Assembly: GCA_946480695.1 (NCBI GenBank)
Contig: CAMLKG010000035.1
Span: 1 to 44,159, forward strand
Length of the DNA: 44,159 nt
Source of the DNA: an uncultured Cellvibrio sp.
GTDB taxonomy: Bacteria; Pseudomonadota; Gammaproteobacteria; Pseudomonadales; Cellvibrionaceae
Direction: 5' to 3'
The notes under the pieces were generated by a model, which was not told the DNA's origin, did no database searches, and saw only the letters and a program-made list of their open reading frames with translations. Made by a program: the position numbers and the translations under genes. Of the stretch, positions 17,154-25,903 are shown piece after piece. The stretch's first letter is position 1; the number at the start of each line of letters is the position of its first letter.

Positions 17154-18125
17154 TTAGAATTTAAAGTCTACACCCACACCAACATAGGTATCGTCACGCT
17201 CGCCCGCTACATCAACCAGTTCATTTTCTACTTTGGTTGCGTAAGAGAACAACGTTGCACTCTTGGTCATTTTGTAATCCAAACCAATACTTGCAGTTTC
17301 GCTCTCAATGCCAGGAAGTTTAACATCAGACTGACCATATTGGCCTTTCAGGGCCCACTTATCAGTGATGTTCCACAGTGCAGACACAAATGCACCATCT
17401 TCATCCGCATCGGTATTTTCGTTTTCGTATTGTTCAGCCAATACACCTAATTGCACTGCACCCAGGGTCAAACGGGCAACCGCGCGAACCAGGTCAACAC
17501 CTTCCGCTTCTACGTCCTGGTCCACCGCAACACCGGCATAGAACATTGCGCTGGTGTAGCCGAAAGATGCGGAAACACCATTACCCGGTTCAACGCCTTC
17601 CGGATTGTTTTGTCTGAAAGTACCGTCGTTCTCTTCAGTTACATAAGCAACAGACGCGGCAAATCCACCACCGAACGTTGGGGTTGTGTATTGCACGATG
17701 TTACTCGCGCGAATTTCGCCTCTGAAAATATGGGCAATGTCGCCTTCCAAATCATTGAACAGGTCAACTTTTTCCTGGGCAACTTTGGTCGGTGTATCGA
17801 AATGGCCACCCATCAAAGTACCTGCTGTACCTTGCAGACCCAGATAAATATTACGTTGGCCGAAAGTTTGGGAACCATTGGTACCGTCATCTACTTCGGT
17901 TTGGTATTCAAATTGGTAAATGACTTTCAGGCTTGAATTAACTTCTTCACCGCCTTTAACACCAATACGTGATGCATTGCTAACCAGCTCTACGCGGCTA
18001 TCGTCCAATGCCGCTTCATCAGCATTTTGTACAGAAACATTGGCCTTACCGTAAACCACCACGTCGGCAACAGCGGCCAACGGGAAAAGGGAAGCTAGGG
18101 TCACGGCTAATAATGTTTTTTTCAT
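17154..18125 (-). CDS. Gram-negative general porin
   Basis: The 323-residue outer-membrane protein has a signal peptide (MKKTLLAVTLASLFPLAAVA) and mature start DVVVYGKANVSVQ, typical of trimeric 16-stranded porins. Other features are SRIGVKGGEEV, YQFEYQTEVDD, QRNIYLGLQG and a C-terminal Phe (VGVGVDFKF) that serves in barrel assembly. It forms a channel for small solutes. GGAGATAACTCC before ATG 18125 decides the start over the upstream in-frame Met. A Pho-box-like site lies about 120 bp upstream, so it may be a phosphate-limitation porin of the PhoE/OprP role, but the pore charge cannot be judged here. Confidence 0.9.
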   Translation of the reverse strand: MKKTLLAVTLASLFPLAAVADVVVYGKANVSVQNADEAALDDSRVELVSNASRIGVKGGEEVNSSLKVIYQFEYQTEVDDGTNGSQTFGQRNIYLGLQGTAGTLMGGHFDTPTKVAQEKVDLFNDLEGDIAHIFRGEIRASNIVQYTTPTFGGGFAASVAYVTEENDGTFRQNNPEGVEPGNGVSASFGYTSAMFYAGVAVDQDVEAEGVDLVRAVARLTLGAVQLGVLAEQYENENTDADEDGAFVSALWNITDKWALKGQYGQSDVKLPGIESETASIGLDYKMTKSATLFSYATKVENELVDVAGERDDTYVGVGVDFKF

Positions 18126-18245
18126 GGAGTTATCTCCTGGATGTGTGTGTTTGATGCCCAGGATGGGCATCGGTGAGTCAGGTATTTCTAAATAAAAAGA
18201 AGTGACAATTGGATGTCAGCGTGGTTGCCATTGTGTGACTGGATA

Positions 18246-18263
18246 GTTACAAAAATATGACAA
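18246..18263 (-). promoter_or_regulatory. Candidate Pho box upstream of the porin gene
   Basis: Read on the minus strand, TTGTCAT-ATTT-TTGTAAC matches the PhoB pattern CTGTCAT-4-CTGTCAT at 10 of 14 positions. A CACAAT lies 10 bases downstream, where a Pho-type -10 would be. A further GTCAT (18281-18277) sits 20 bp upstream. The 305-bp space 18126-18430 holds no gene; most of the part past 18300 is AT-rich and featureless. Confidence 0.45.
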
Positions 18264-18430
18264 CCCTGTGTGTCTTATGACGGGACGGGATTATATAAAG
18301 AAAATTAACGCTTTTTTGTGATAAAACTTGGCTTTAAATCAAAAATTCACATTTTTTGCACTATTTTTGCGCTTCTAATCGCATTTAAAGTACAAATATC
18401 ATTCATGAAATTACGCATTGGGGCCAGGGT

Positions 18431-19171
18431 TTACTCAAAATGGCTGATGACGCTATCGCGATATAAACTTTCCAGCAAGGAAATAGCCTGTTTTTTAAGC
18501 AAATAAAAATCCGGATGTTGTAGTTCATGGGCAATGGTGTGCAAATGGTCGTTCAAAAAACAAGCATTTGTCTGCAATAAAAATAACAACCGGGCCGTTA
18601 GGGGATTGGCGGCGGTAAAACATACTTTATCCAAACGATTTCGATAGACGATTAATTGCGTCGCTTCCGGTTGCCACTGCGGATGGGATTTGGATATTTT
18701 TTGTACTGGATATTGGTAGGAAAGGCAAACAGCCAAAGGTGATACACGCGGACGGGATTGCCCCATATTCGCGGGCAACTCACCCGCCCCAGGGAGGGTT
18801 TCAGTGCTGACATCCAGGGCCAATTCAATCCATTCATAGTGAACCAACTCCAATAAATACGACGGATCACCATCGCGCAGCCCACGCTCCTGCAAAAGGA
18901 ACTGAACAAATTCATCGCTTATTTGTAAAAAATATGGCGTTTGACAGTAATGATCCCGGATGAAATCCCGCACGAGGTTATGCCATTGCCCGTCCGTTAA
19001 AACCGCGCGGGCAACAGGGAACACATTGGCAATAAAATTTTCAATATTGTTATAAATTAAATCGCGATAAATATGTAACCGGCGTTGCTCCACATGCGCT
19101 GGTTCCGGATTGTTTTCCGGCGCACGCAAATAACCGGTGAGTTCCAGTTGGGTTTGCTGAAAAGTTTTCAT
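18431..19171 (-). CDS. hvfC: HvfC-type DUF2063 protein, partner of the DUF692 enzyme
   Basis: The 246-residue protein starts MKTFQQTQLELTGYLRAP and has the DUF2063 pattern: RLHIYRDLIYNNIENFIANVFPV near residues 31-53 and ELVHYEWIELALD near 107-119. In characterised systems this protein binds the precursor's leader and presents it to the DUF692 iron enzyme. Its ATG overlaps the hvfB stop by four bases (ATGA), so the two are translationally coupled. It is the last gene of the operon; no DoxX-like hvfD follows within the window. Confidence 0.85.
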   Translation of the reverse strand: MKTFQQTQLELTGYLRAPENNPEPAHVEQRRLHIYRDLIYNNIENFIANVFPVARAVLTDGQWHNLVRDFIRDHYCQTPYFLQISDEFVQFLLQERGLRDGDPSYLLELVHYEWIELALDVSTETLPGAGELPANMGQSRPRVSPLAVCLSYQYPVQKISKSHPQWQPEATQLIVYRNRLDKVCFTAANPLTARLLFLLQTNACFLNDHLHTIAHELQHPDFYLLKKQAISLLESLYRDSVISHFE

Positions 19172-20007
19172 AATATTTGCCGCTGGCGAATTTTTATTTC
19201 ATTTAATTCAGCCAACAATTCCGGTAGTGGTGGAATATTGAAATCCCGTTCCAATAAAGTCGGTTTTACACCGAAGGTTTCGTATGCTTTTTCCAGCAAT
19301 TGCCATACCGGATGAATCACCGCTGCACCATGGGTGTCTATACGCAAATCTTCTGCTTCCTCATAGTGACCGGCAATATGGATATAGGCAGTGCGTTCAC
19401 CCGGCAAGCTCGCAAGGAATTCATAGGGATCGTAGCGATGGTTGATACTATTAACGTAAATATTGTTCACGTCTAATAAAAGTGCGCAATCCGCTTTTTG
19501 AATCACCGCGTTGATAAATTCACTTTCCGTCATTTCTTGCTGTGGGGCGTAGTAATAAGAAGAGTTCTCTATGGCAATACGTTGCCCCAGGATATCCTGC
19601 GCACGCATAATCCGATCTGCGACATAATCAACAGCCTCTTCTGTAAAAGGAATTGGCAGTAGATCGTAAAGTTGCCCCTGGTCACTACAATAGCTCAAAT
19701 GTTCAGAATAGTAGCGAATGCCGTGCTCATGCATCAGTTTTTTAACCGCCAATAATAATTCCGTATTAAGCGGGGCCGGGGAGCCGATAGAAAGGGATAA
19801 ACCGTGGCAAACAAAAGGAAATCGCTCAGTATAAGCGCGGAAATTCTTTGCTAAACGACCGCCCACCTGAATCCAGTTTTCCGGGGCTACTTCCATAAAT
19901 TGTATTTCGTCGAGCGTGGTGTTTTCGAGGGTTTTCATCAGAGTCCGGCGCAGGCCAAGGCCCGCACCGGAAACAGCCGCTGAATAACTCACAGCTGTAT
20001 CAACCAT
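19168..20007 (-). CDS. hvfB: HvfB-type DUF692 multinuclear non-heme iron oxidative enzyme (MNIO), RiPP maturase
   Basis: The 279-residue TIM-barrel protein has the DUF692 landmarks: GAGLGLRR (14-21), FMEVAPENW (37-45), CHGLSLSIGS (67-76), YYSEHLSYC (99-107), YDLLPIPFTEEA (114-125), IAIENSSYY (144-152), LLLDVNNIYVN (176-186) and YIHIAGHYEE (208-217). His, Glu, Asp and Asn residues in these motifs bind two or three iron ions. The enzyme oxidises Cys side chains of a precursor peptide, giving oxazolone/thioamide or thiooxazole groups in known cases. Here the substrate should be the Cys-rich protein five bases upstream. The start at 20007 is the first in-frame ATG but lacks a clear ribosome site, so translation may be coupled to hvfA. 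Confidence 0.92.
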   Translation of the reverse strand: MVDTAVSYSAAVSGAGLGLRRTLMKTLENTTLDEIQFMEVAPENWIQVGGRLAKNFRAYTERFPFVCHGLSLSIGSPAPLNTELLLAVKKLMHEHGIRYYSEHLSYCSDQGQLYDLLPIPFTEEAVDYVADRIMRAQDILGQRIAIENSSYYYAPQQEMTESEFINAVIQKADCALLLDVNNIYVNSINHRYDPYEFLASLPGERTAYIHIAGHYEEAEDLRIDTHGAAVIHPVWQLLEKAYETFGVKPTLLERDFNIPPLPELLAELNEIKIRQRQIL

Positions 20008-20012
20008 ACCGA

Positions 20013-20378
20013 TTACTCAGCTTTTTTCTCTTCTTTTTGTGCTTTTTTATCAGATCCACATTTTCCTTCACCACATTTGTGTTCGCCTTCCGATTTTTTG
20101 CCCGCACCATGCTTTCCTTCGCCGCACTTTCCTTCACCACATTTCCCTTCGCCACACTTCTGCTCACCTTCGGCTTTTTTATCGGCACCGCACTTGGCTT
20201 CACCGCATTTGTGCTCCCCTTCAGATTTGGCGGAACTATTGTCAGCCAAGGTATAACCTGCCTCCATTGTGGTTGCACTGAAAGTGGCATCCGCTGCTGA
20301 CGCCACGGGTGCCAAGGTAGCCGATGCAACAAATGCGGCACCAATCATTGCAGATAAGTTGGAAATTTTATTGTTCAT
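20013..20378 (-). CDS. hvfA: HvfA-type Cys-rich precursor peptide with signal sequence and KCG repeats
   Basis: The 121-residue protein has a signal peptide (about 1-29, ending ASA), a short linker to about 50, then eight K-[CH]-G units in a Lys/Glu/Gly background. Cysteines are at 58, 63, 75, 80, 85, 102 and 107. Three units read EGKCG exactly (77-81, 82-86, 104-108); the unit at 87-91 reads EGKHG, with His in place of Cys. EGKCG is the core motif modified in HvfA-type RiPPs, which act outside the cytoplasm and bind copper in studied systems. AAAGGAGC precedes the ATG. The spacing to hvfB is five bases. Confidence 0.9.
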   Translation of the reverse strand: MNNKISNLSAMIGAAFVASATLAPVASAADATFSATTMEAGYTLADNSSAKSEGEHKCGEAKCGADKKAEGEQKCGEGKCGEGKCGEGKHGAGKKSEGEHKCGEGKCGSDKKAQKEEKKAE

Positions 20379-20559
20379 GGTAAAGCTCCTTTAATAAGAA
20401 GTTAGGGTAAAAACAACTCATATCTATTGTTTTGGGTACTGATGCAGGCTGAACATAACATAGCCAACGCAGCCCCGCCAGCGCGCGAATATTGGTAATC
20501 CAGCTTTGTTGCCGCTTGAACGATTCTTTGTTACAGGCACAACACATCTTAACCCGAAT

Positions 20560-23500
20560 TTACCCCTGGGCTTGCAACATCGCATGCTCCCACTGCTTAT
20601 CCAGGCGTTTATCCGATACGGGAACCTGGGTTTTCAAGGTTTGGGCGAACAGGGAGATGCGGAATTCCTCTATCCACCAACGGTAATCCGTTAGCGCCGG
20701 CAATTGGCCGAGTCGATAATTACCTTCCTTTTGCAGGTAATCCACTAACCGTTGCCAGTGTGGACCAACTTCCGCCAATTGCAATTTATCTTTTTGCGGG
20801 TTCAACGCAGCTTTTTCCAAACGCTGCTGAATACCCCGCATATATTTGGGATATTGTTGCAACCATTGCGGCGGCGTGTTGTAAACAAGGCCGGGATAAA
20901 ACAGTTGGCTTAATTGCTGGTTTATATCGCTGATGGTATAGGCAAGCACCAACATATTTTTTTGTTGCTTGAGTTGCTTTTTTATTTCTACCAACAGTTT
21001 CAAACTGGTAATCAAATGGTTGGCTAAATCCTGCGTATAAGGAATTAATTTGTCCTTTATTGATTGGAGCGCTGATTCAAATACGGGTTTCGTACGTGGC
21101 AATTGCTGTTGGTCAGGTAAAGCCAATTGTTTAATCGCGGCCATAATCAAATCATCAACAACCTGGTCACGGCTGCCGATACCCGCCAGGGTAAGCGCAA
21201 CTTCTTGTCCTTTTAACAGTTCTTTTTGCAAATATTTTGTCGTTTGCCCAAGTGATATAAACAGTAAGCGGGTTAAGCCGCGCCGGGTTATATCCATAGC
21301 CTGCAAAGGATTATCCAGCACTTGTAAGGCGATGCTGGTTTGTTGATCCACTAAAGCGGGATAAGCGCGGATATTGATGCCGCCACGCGGTAATTGGATC
21401 GATTGCGGTAACAAATCAAAATCCCAACCGGTAATACCCTCGCGCTCAATATCGGTAGCGGCCGATTGGATATTTTGTTGTACTTTTTCTCGATATTTTT
21501 CTCGCAGCAGGTTCAGGTCCCGACCGCTGGCAATTATTTTCCCCTTGTCATCCACCACATGGACATTGAAGCGATAATAATCATCCACATTGGCTTCCAA
21601 CCAGGCTTCCCGGGGAATATCCACGCCGGTTAAACGTTTTAATTGCAGGCCCATGGCTTCGGTCAACGATTTATTATCAGGCGTTAATACCCCGAGCAAT
21701 TTATCGACAACATCCGGTACCGGGACAAAATGCTTGCGCAAGTTTTTAGGCAAGGATTTAATCAATCCGATACATTTATCACGCAGCATACCGGGCACCA
21801 GCCACTCAAGGCGCTGCTCGGGAACCTGGTGCAAAATGCTCATAGGTACATGGATGCTGACACCATCGAACGGATGGTTCGGTTCAAAATGGTAACTTAA
21901 TGGGAATACCATACCGCGCCATTCCAATTCATTGGGAAATTGCGCTTCAGTCACATCCCCGGCCGCGTGACGCATGAGGGTTTCGCGAGGAATGTATAAC
22001 AGTTGCGGATTTCCCTGTTCCGCTTTTTTTCGCCAGGCCTCAAACCCTGCAAGGTTCACCACCTGCTCTGGAATCCGCTCATCGTAAAAATCAAAAATAA
22101 CCTGCTCATCCACCACAATATCGCGACGGCGGGATTTCGCTTCCAGTTCCTCCAATTCCCACAGCAATTGCTGTTGGTGCGTGTAAAAATCCTTAAATCC
22201 TTCGCGCTGTTGCAAATGCTTGCGTTTGGGATGCTGCGCATACTGCCCTTCCACCAGCGCTGAACGGATAAATACTTCGCGCGATTGTGTTGGATCTGTA
22301 TGGCTATAGCTAACCGACTTTTTCTCAACAATCGTTAAGCCATAAAGCGTAATTTTTTCGTAGGCCATTACCTGGCCTGAGCGCGAATCATAATGAGGTT
22401 CAAAATATTGGCGCTTGATCAAGTGCTCCGCCGCGGCAATCACCCACTCAGGTTCAATTTTGGCAAGGGTATGGGCAAACAATTTAGATGTTTCAATTAG
22501 CTCGGCGGCCATTACCCACTTGGGTGTTTTCTTTGCAAGCGATGAGCCAGGGAAAATCGAAAACTTTCGATTGCGCGCGCCCAAATATTCACGCTCTTCA
22601 TGGTTAAAACCCAAATTACCTAACAAACCGGTAAGCAGTGCCCTGTGCACCGCTTCATAATTGGCGGCCTCGGTATTAGCGCGAAACCCCAAATCCTTAA
22701 CTGCAATACATAACTGGTGATGGACGTCGCGCCACTCGCGCAAACGTAGATAAGAAAGGAATTCCTTTTTGCAAACTTTGCGCAGCTGGTTTTGGGAAAG
22801 CGCTTGCCGCTGTGTTTCAAAATAATCCCAAAGGCTGACATAGCCTAAAAAATCCGAGTGCTCTACCCAGAAGCGACGATGCATTTGGTCAGCGGCTTGC
22901 TGTTTTTCCACAGGCCGTTCGCGCGGGTCTTGCACCGAGAGCGCACTGACAATAATCAACAATTCGCGAATACAGGATTGCGTTTGCGCCGCCAATAACA
23001 TGCGCGCAAGCCGCGGGTCCACTGGCAATTTCGCCAGTTGCTGGCCGATAGGTGTCAATTGGTTCCTGGAATTGACCGCATGGAGTTCTTCCAGCAATTT
23101 GAAACCATCGCTGATTAAACGATGATCCGGTGCGTCAATAAACGGGAATTTATGGATATCACCCATACGCAATTGCAGCATTTGTAAAATAACCGCTGCG
23201 AGATTGGTGCGCAGGATTTCCGCATCGGTAAATGCAGGACGCGAATTAAAATCCTCCTCGCTGTATAGGCGAATACAAATACCTTCCGCCACGCGACCAC
23301 AACGGCCCTTGCGTTGGTTGGCACTGGCCTGGGATACAGGCTCAATGGGTAAACGCTGTACTTTAGTGCGATAAGAATAACGACTGATGCGGGCAAATCC
23401 CGGATCAATCACGTACCGGATACCTGGTACCGTGATTGAGGTTTCAGCCACATTCGTGGCCAACACTATGCGGCGACCGGTATGCGGTGCAAATACTTTC

Positions 23501-24522
23501 TGTTGCTCGGCCAAGCTCAGACGTGCATAAAATGGCAGCACTTCCATATGCGCAAACTGCGCTTTGCGTAAAGCCTCCGCCGCTTCACGAATTTCACGCT
23601 CGCCGCTTAAAAATATTAAAATATCGCCGCCGCGCACACCGGTTCCGGTTTTTTCATGCAATTCAATTTCATGGACTGCCTCCACTATTGCGGCATATTG
23701 ATCCGGTTCGGCATCCTCACCATCATCATTTTTAAATTCAAACAATGGGCGATACCAAACCTCCACCGGATAGGTACGCCCCGATACTTCAATGATCGGT
23801 GCATTGTCAAAATGCTGCGAAAAACGTTCGAGATCAATCGTTGCGGAGGTGATAATTAATTTTAAGTCCGGGCGCTTCGGCAGTAGCTGTTTTAAATAAC
23901 CGAGTAAAAAATCAATATTCAAACTGCGCTCGTGGGCTTCGTCGATAATCAATGTATCGTATTTATTCAGGAACGGATCGTTCTGGATTTCGGCGAGCAA
24001 AATTCCATCCGTCATTACCTTGATTAGCGTGTTTTCATTGGATTGATCGCTAAACCTGACCTGGTAACCCACCTTTTCACCCAGTGCAGTTTTTAATTCC
24101 TCGGCAATCCGGTTTGCCACTGTATTAGCGGCAATGCGGCGCGGCTGGGTATGGCCGATTAAGCCTTTCACCCCGCGACCGATACTTAAACAAATTTTGG
24201 GAATTTGTGTGGTCTTACCCGAGCCGGTTTCACCCGCAAGAACCACCACCTGGTTTGCAGCAATAACCTGCGCGATTTCCTCACGCTTTTCACAAACCGG
24301 TAACGCTGGAAAATCAATGTCGGTAGGGACAAGTTGCTGGCGGCGCAACACCTCTGCTTGTGAGTGGGCAAGTTGTTGCTGCCACCTTTCCATGGCTTGC
24401 TCGTGGGGCTTGCCAGCGCGCGCCAGTTTTTCAATTTCATTTAAACGCCGGACAAGTTTGTGATAGTCACGCCCCATCACACCAATAATGGATTGTCTGT
24501 AGCTGGACCAGGGATTTACCAT
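20560..24522 (-). CDS. hrpA: ATP-dependent RNA helicase HrpA (DEAH box)
   Basis: The 1320-residue protein is close in length to E. coli HrpA (about 1300). Walker A GETGSGKTTQ is at 97-106, TQPRRIAA at 125-132, the DEAH box at 194-197 (IIDEAHERS), SAT of motif III follows in IITSATID, and QRKGRCGR of motif VI is in the second RecA domain. An HA2/OB-fold region and the DUF3418 C-terminal extension complete it. The family remodels RNA or stalled ribosomes. The start could also be M16 (MGRDYHKLVRRLNE), which aligns better with the conserved N-terminus. The 181 bp before hvfA belong mostly to that operon's promoter. Confidence 0.97.
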   Translation of the reverse strand: MVNPWSSYRQSIIGVMGRDYHKLVRRLNEIEKLARAGKPHEQAMERWQQQLAHSQAEVLRRQQLVPTDIDFPALPVCEKREEIAQVIAANQVVVLAGETGSGKTTQIPKICLSIGRGVKGLIGHTQPRRIAANTVANRIAEELKTALGEKVGYQVRFSDQSNENTLIKVMTDGILLAEIQNDPFLNKYDTLIIDEAHERSLNIDFLLGYLKQLLPKRPDLKLIITSATIDLERFSQHFDNAPIIEVSGRTYPVEVWYRPLFEFKNDDGEDAEPDQYAAIVEAVHEIELHEKTGTGVRGGDILIFLSGEREIREAAEALRKAQFAHMEVLPFYARLSLAEQQKVFAPHTGRRIVLATNVAETSITVPGIRYVIDPGFARISRYSYRTKVQRLPIEPVSQASANQRKGRCGRVAEGICIRLYSEEDFNSRPAFTDAEILRTNLAAVILQMLQLRMGDIHKFPFIDAPDHRLISDGFKLLEELHAVNSRNQLTPIGQQLAKLPVDPRLARMLLAAQTQSCIRELLIIVSALSVQDPRERPVEKQQAADQMHRRFWVEHSDFLGYVSLWDYFETQRQALSQNQLRKVCKKEFLSYLRLREWRDVHHQLCIAVKDLGFRANTEAANYEAVHRALLTGLLGNLGFNHEEREYLGARNRKFSIFPGSSLAKKTPKWVMAAELIETSKLFAHTLAKIEPEWVIAAAEHLIKRQYFEPHYDSRSGQVMAYEKITLYGLTIVEKKSVSYSHTDPTQSREVFIRSALVEGQYAQHPKRKHLQQREGFKDFYTHQQQLLWELEELEAKSRRRDIVVDEQVIFDFYDERIPEQVVNLAGFEAWRKKAEQGNPQLLYIPRETLMRHAAGDVTEAQFPNELEWRGMVFPLSYHFEPNHPFDGVSIHVPMSILHQVPEQRLEWLVPGMLRDKCIGLIKSLPKNLRKHFVPVPDVVDKLLGVLTPDNKSLTEAMGLQLKRLTGVDIPREAWLEANVDDYYRFNVHVVDDKGKIIASGRDLNLLREKYREKVQQNIQSAATDIEREGITGWDFDLLPQSIQLPRGGINIRAYPALVDQQTSIALQVLDNPLQAMDITRRGLTRLLFISLGQTTKYLQKELLKGQEVALTLAGIGSRDQVVDDLIMAAIKQLALPDQQQLPRTKPVFESALQSIKDKLIPYTQDLANHLITSLKLLVEIKKQLKQQKNMLVLAYTISDINQQLSQLFYPGLVYNTPPQWLQQYPKYMRGIQQRLEKAALNPQKDKLQLAEVGPHWQRLVDYLQKEGNYRLGQLPALTDYRWWIEEFRISLFAQTLKTQVPVSDKRLDKQWEHAMLQAQG

Positions 24523-24684
24523 ATCAACTCAACATGCAAGCCAGCGTGACAAAAGATAGACACCGGCAATCAATTCGAAGGAAAGTGGCCGTGGATGATA
24601 GGTAACACTGCCAGCCCCTGCAAGTAAGTTTTATAAGGGTTTAAGGCAAAACCCGGTGCGCATTTAACGACCTACAGCGGGAGT

Positions 24685-25701
24685 TTAGCGATTTAACCGG
24701 TTGATCAACCAGGCCCTCAACTGCCGCGATTGCAAATCATCCATTGGAGCAAGGATACCCTGGGCAGTTGGAGGAATATTTTCACGCGCTTTGGACGGAT
24801 CACCGAAAATATAAAAATCGAACAGGGACTTCCATGCCGCTTTTTCTTTTTCCGGTAAATCGCGCATGCTCAGGATTGCGTGCTTAAGCACATTAATGGC
24901 CGGCCCCATAAATTTGGGGACTGTGCGCCACCAATAATTGACTAACACATTAAAATTACCCAAGCCTTCCACATGGTGCCACCACATACCTGGGATAAAG
25001 AGTGCGTCGCCCGGCTCCAAATTGGCCACCTGGCCGGCGGCCATGGCCTCCCGGAAACGCGGGAATTTTTCGAAATCGGGATTGCTAAAATCAACCAGGC
25101 TGATTTGCTGGCCGGCCGGATTGAAATCCAGCGGACCGGGATAAAGATTTGCCACCTGCTCCGGCGGAAACACTGTAAAACGGCGCTTGCCGACGATACT
25201 GCATGCCAGGTTATCCGGTGCATCGTAATGGCAGGCGATACGGGATTTATTGCCAATCCAGATACTGACCAGCGCATCGTCAAATGGCAGGGGAATATCA
25301 TTGCCCTGCGCACGTAAGCCCGGCAGGCATACATCCACAGTAGTGGAACCAACGTAAAATGTCGGCGGTTTCGGGTGGTCCAGATACGCCTCGAGCTGCC
25401 CCAGCACATCATCCAGGCGCACCCGCTCGCTGCGGTAGTTGAGCGCACTCATGTCCGGGTTGTAAAAATAAAAACCCTCATTTTCGGGACTACCGAAAAA
25501 AGTACCTACGGTTTTATCCTCATAAAATGACTTCAGGTAATTGATCGCCGTTACCGGCGATTCAACACCCGCGCGCACCAAAGGCCATTGGGCTGCGATA
25601 GCTTTCAAAACCAGGGGCTGGTCGGATGACAATATTTCCACAGGGATGTGTTGCGGGTCTAAACCCTGGATTTCTTTAACCGGTGTTTTAATGTCGAGCA
25701 T
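24685..25701 (-). CDS. Cupin_8/JmjC-type putative Fe(II)/2-oxoglutarate oxygenase
   Basis: The 338-residue soluble protein has the cupin_8 layout. H158 and D160 (ACHYDAPDN) with H242 or H243 (PGMWWHHVEG) make the iron triad, and KRRFTVFPPEQ (172-182) is the typical second strand. Family members hydroxylate protein side chains, or act on small molecules; in Cellvibrio-like and Caulobacter-like bacteria such genes often sit near TonB-dependent receptors. The substrate is unknown. The start MLDIKTP at 25701 is the first good Met. It is separated from hrpA by 162 bp and from the next gene upstream by 202 bp. Confidence 0.82.
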   Translation of the reverse strand: MLDIKTPVKEIQGLDPQHIPVEILSSDQPLVLKAIAAQWPLVRAGVESPVTAINYLKSFYEDKTVGTFFGSPENEGFYFYNPDMSALNYRSERVRLDDVLGQLEAYLDHPKPPTFYVGSTTVDVCLPGLRAQGNDIPLPFDDALVSIWIGNKSRIACHYDAPDNLACSIVGKRRFTVFPPEQVANLYPGPLDFNPAGQQISLVDFSNPDFEKFPRFREAMAAGQVANLEPGDALFIPGMWWHHVEGLGNFNVLVNYWWRTVPKFMGPAINVLKHAILSMRDLPEKEKAAWKSLFDFYIFGDPSKARENIPPTAQGILAPMDDLQSRQLRAWLINRLNR

Positions 25702-25903
25702 GAATGCCTACTTCGTTTGTTATAAACCAATCTACTGCCGCTGAGATGTAGATTTGACCATTAACAGGCGATAAAGACAATTGCTTTGGATCAGCAACCG
25801 GGGCCCGAAAATCCGGCCACGGCGCTGTAATCGGTGAGTTCAAACGTTTATAAAGTCGGGAGTCCTTGCTTACTTATTCCTTTTTTACCTTATTAATCTT
25901 TGC

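Noticed and set aside
20000..20344. Second minus-strand frame across hvfA rich in His, Lys and Val
   Set aside because: It is a shadow of the repetitive hvfA frame; it has no ribosome site and no family pattern.
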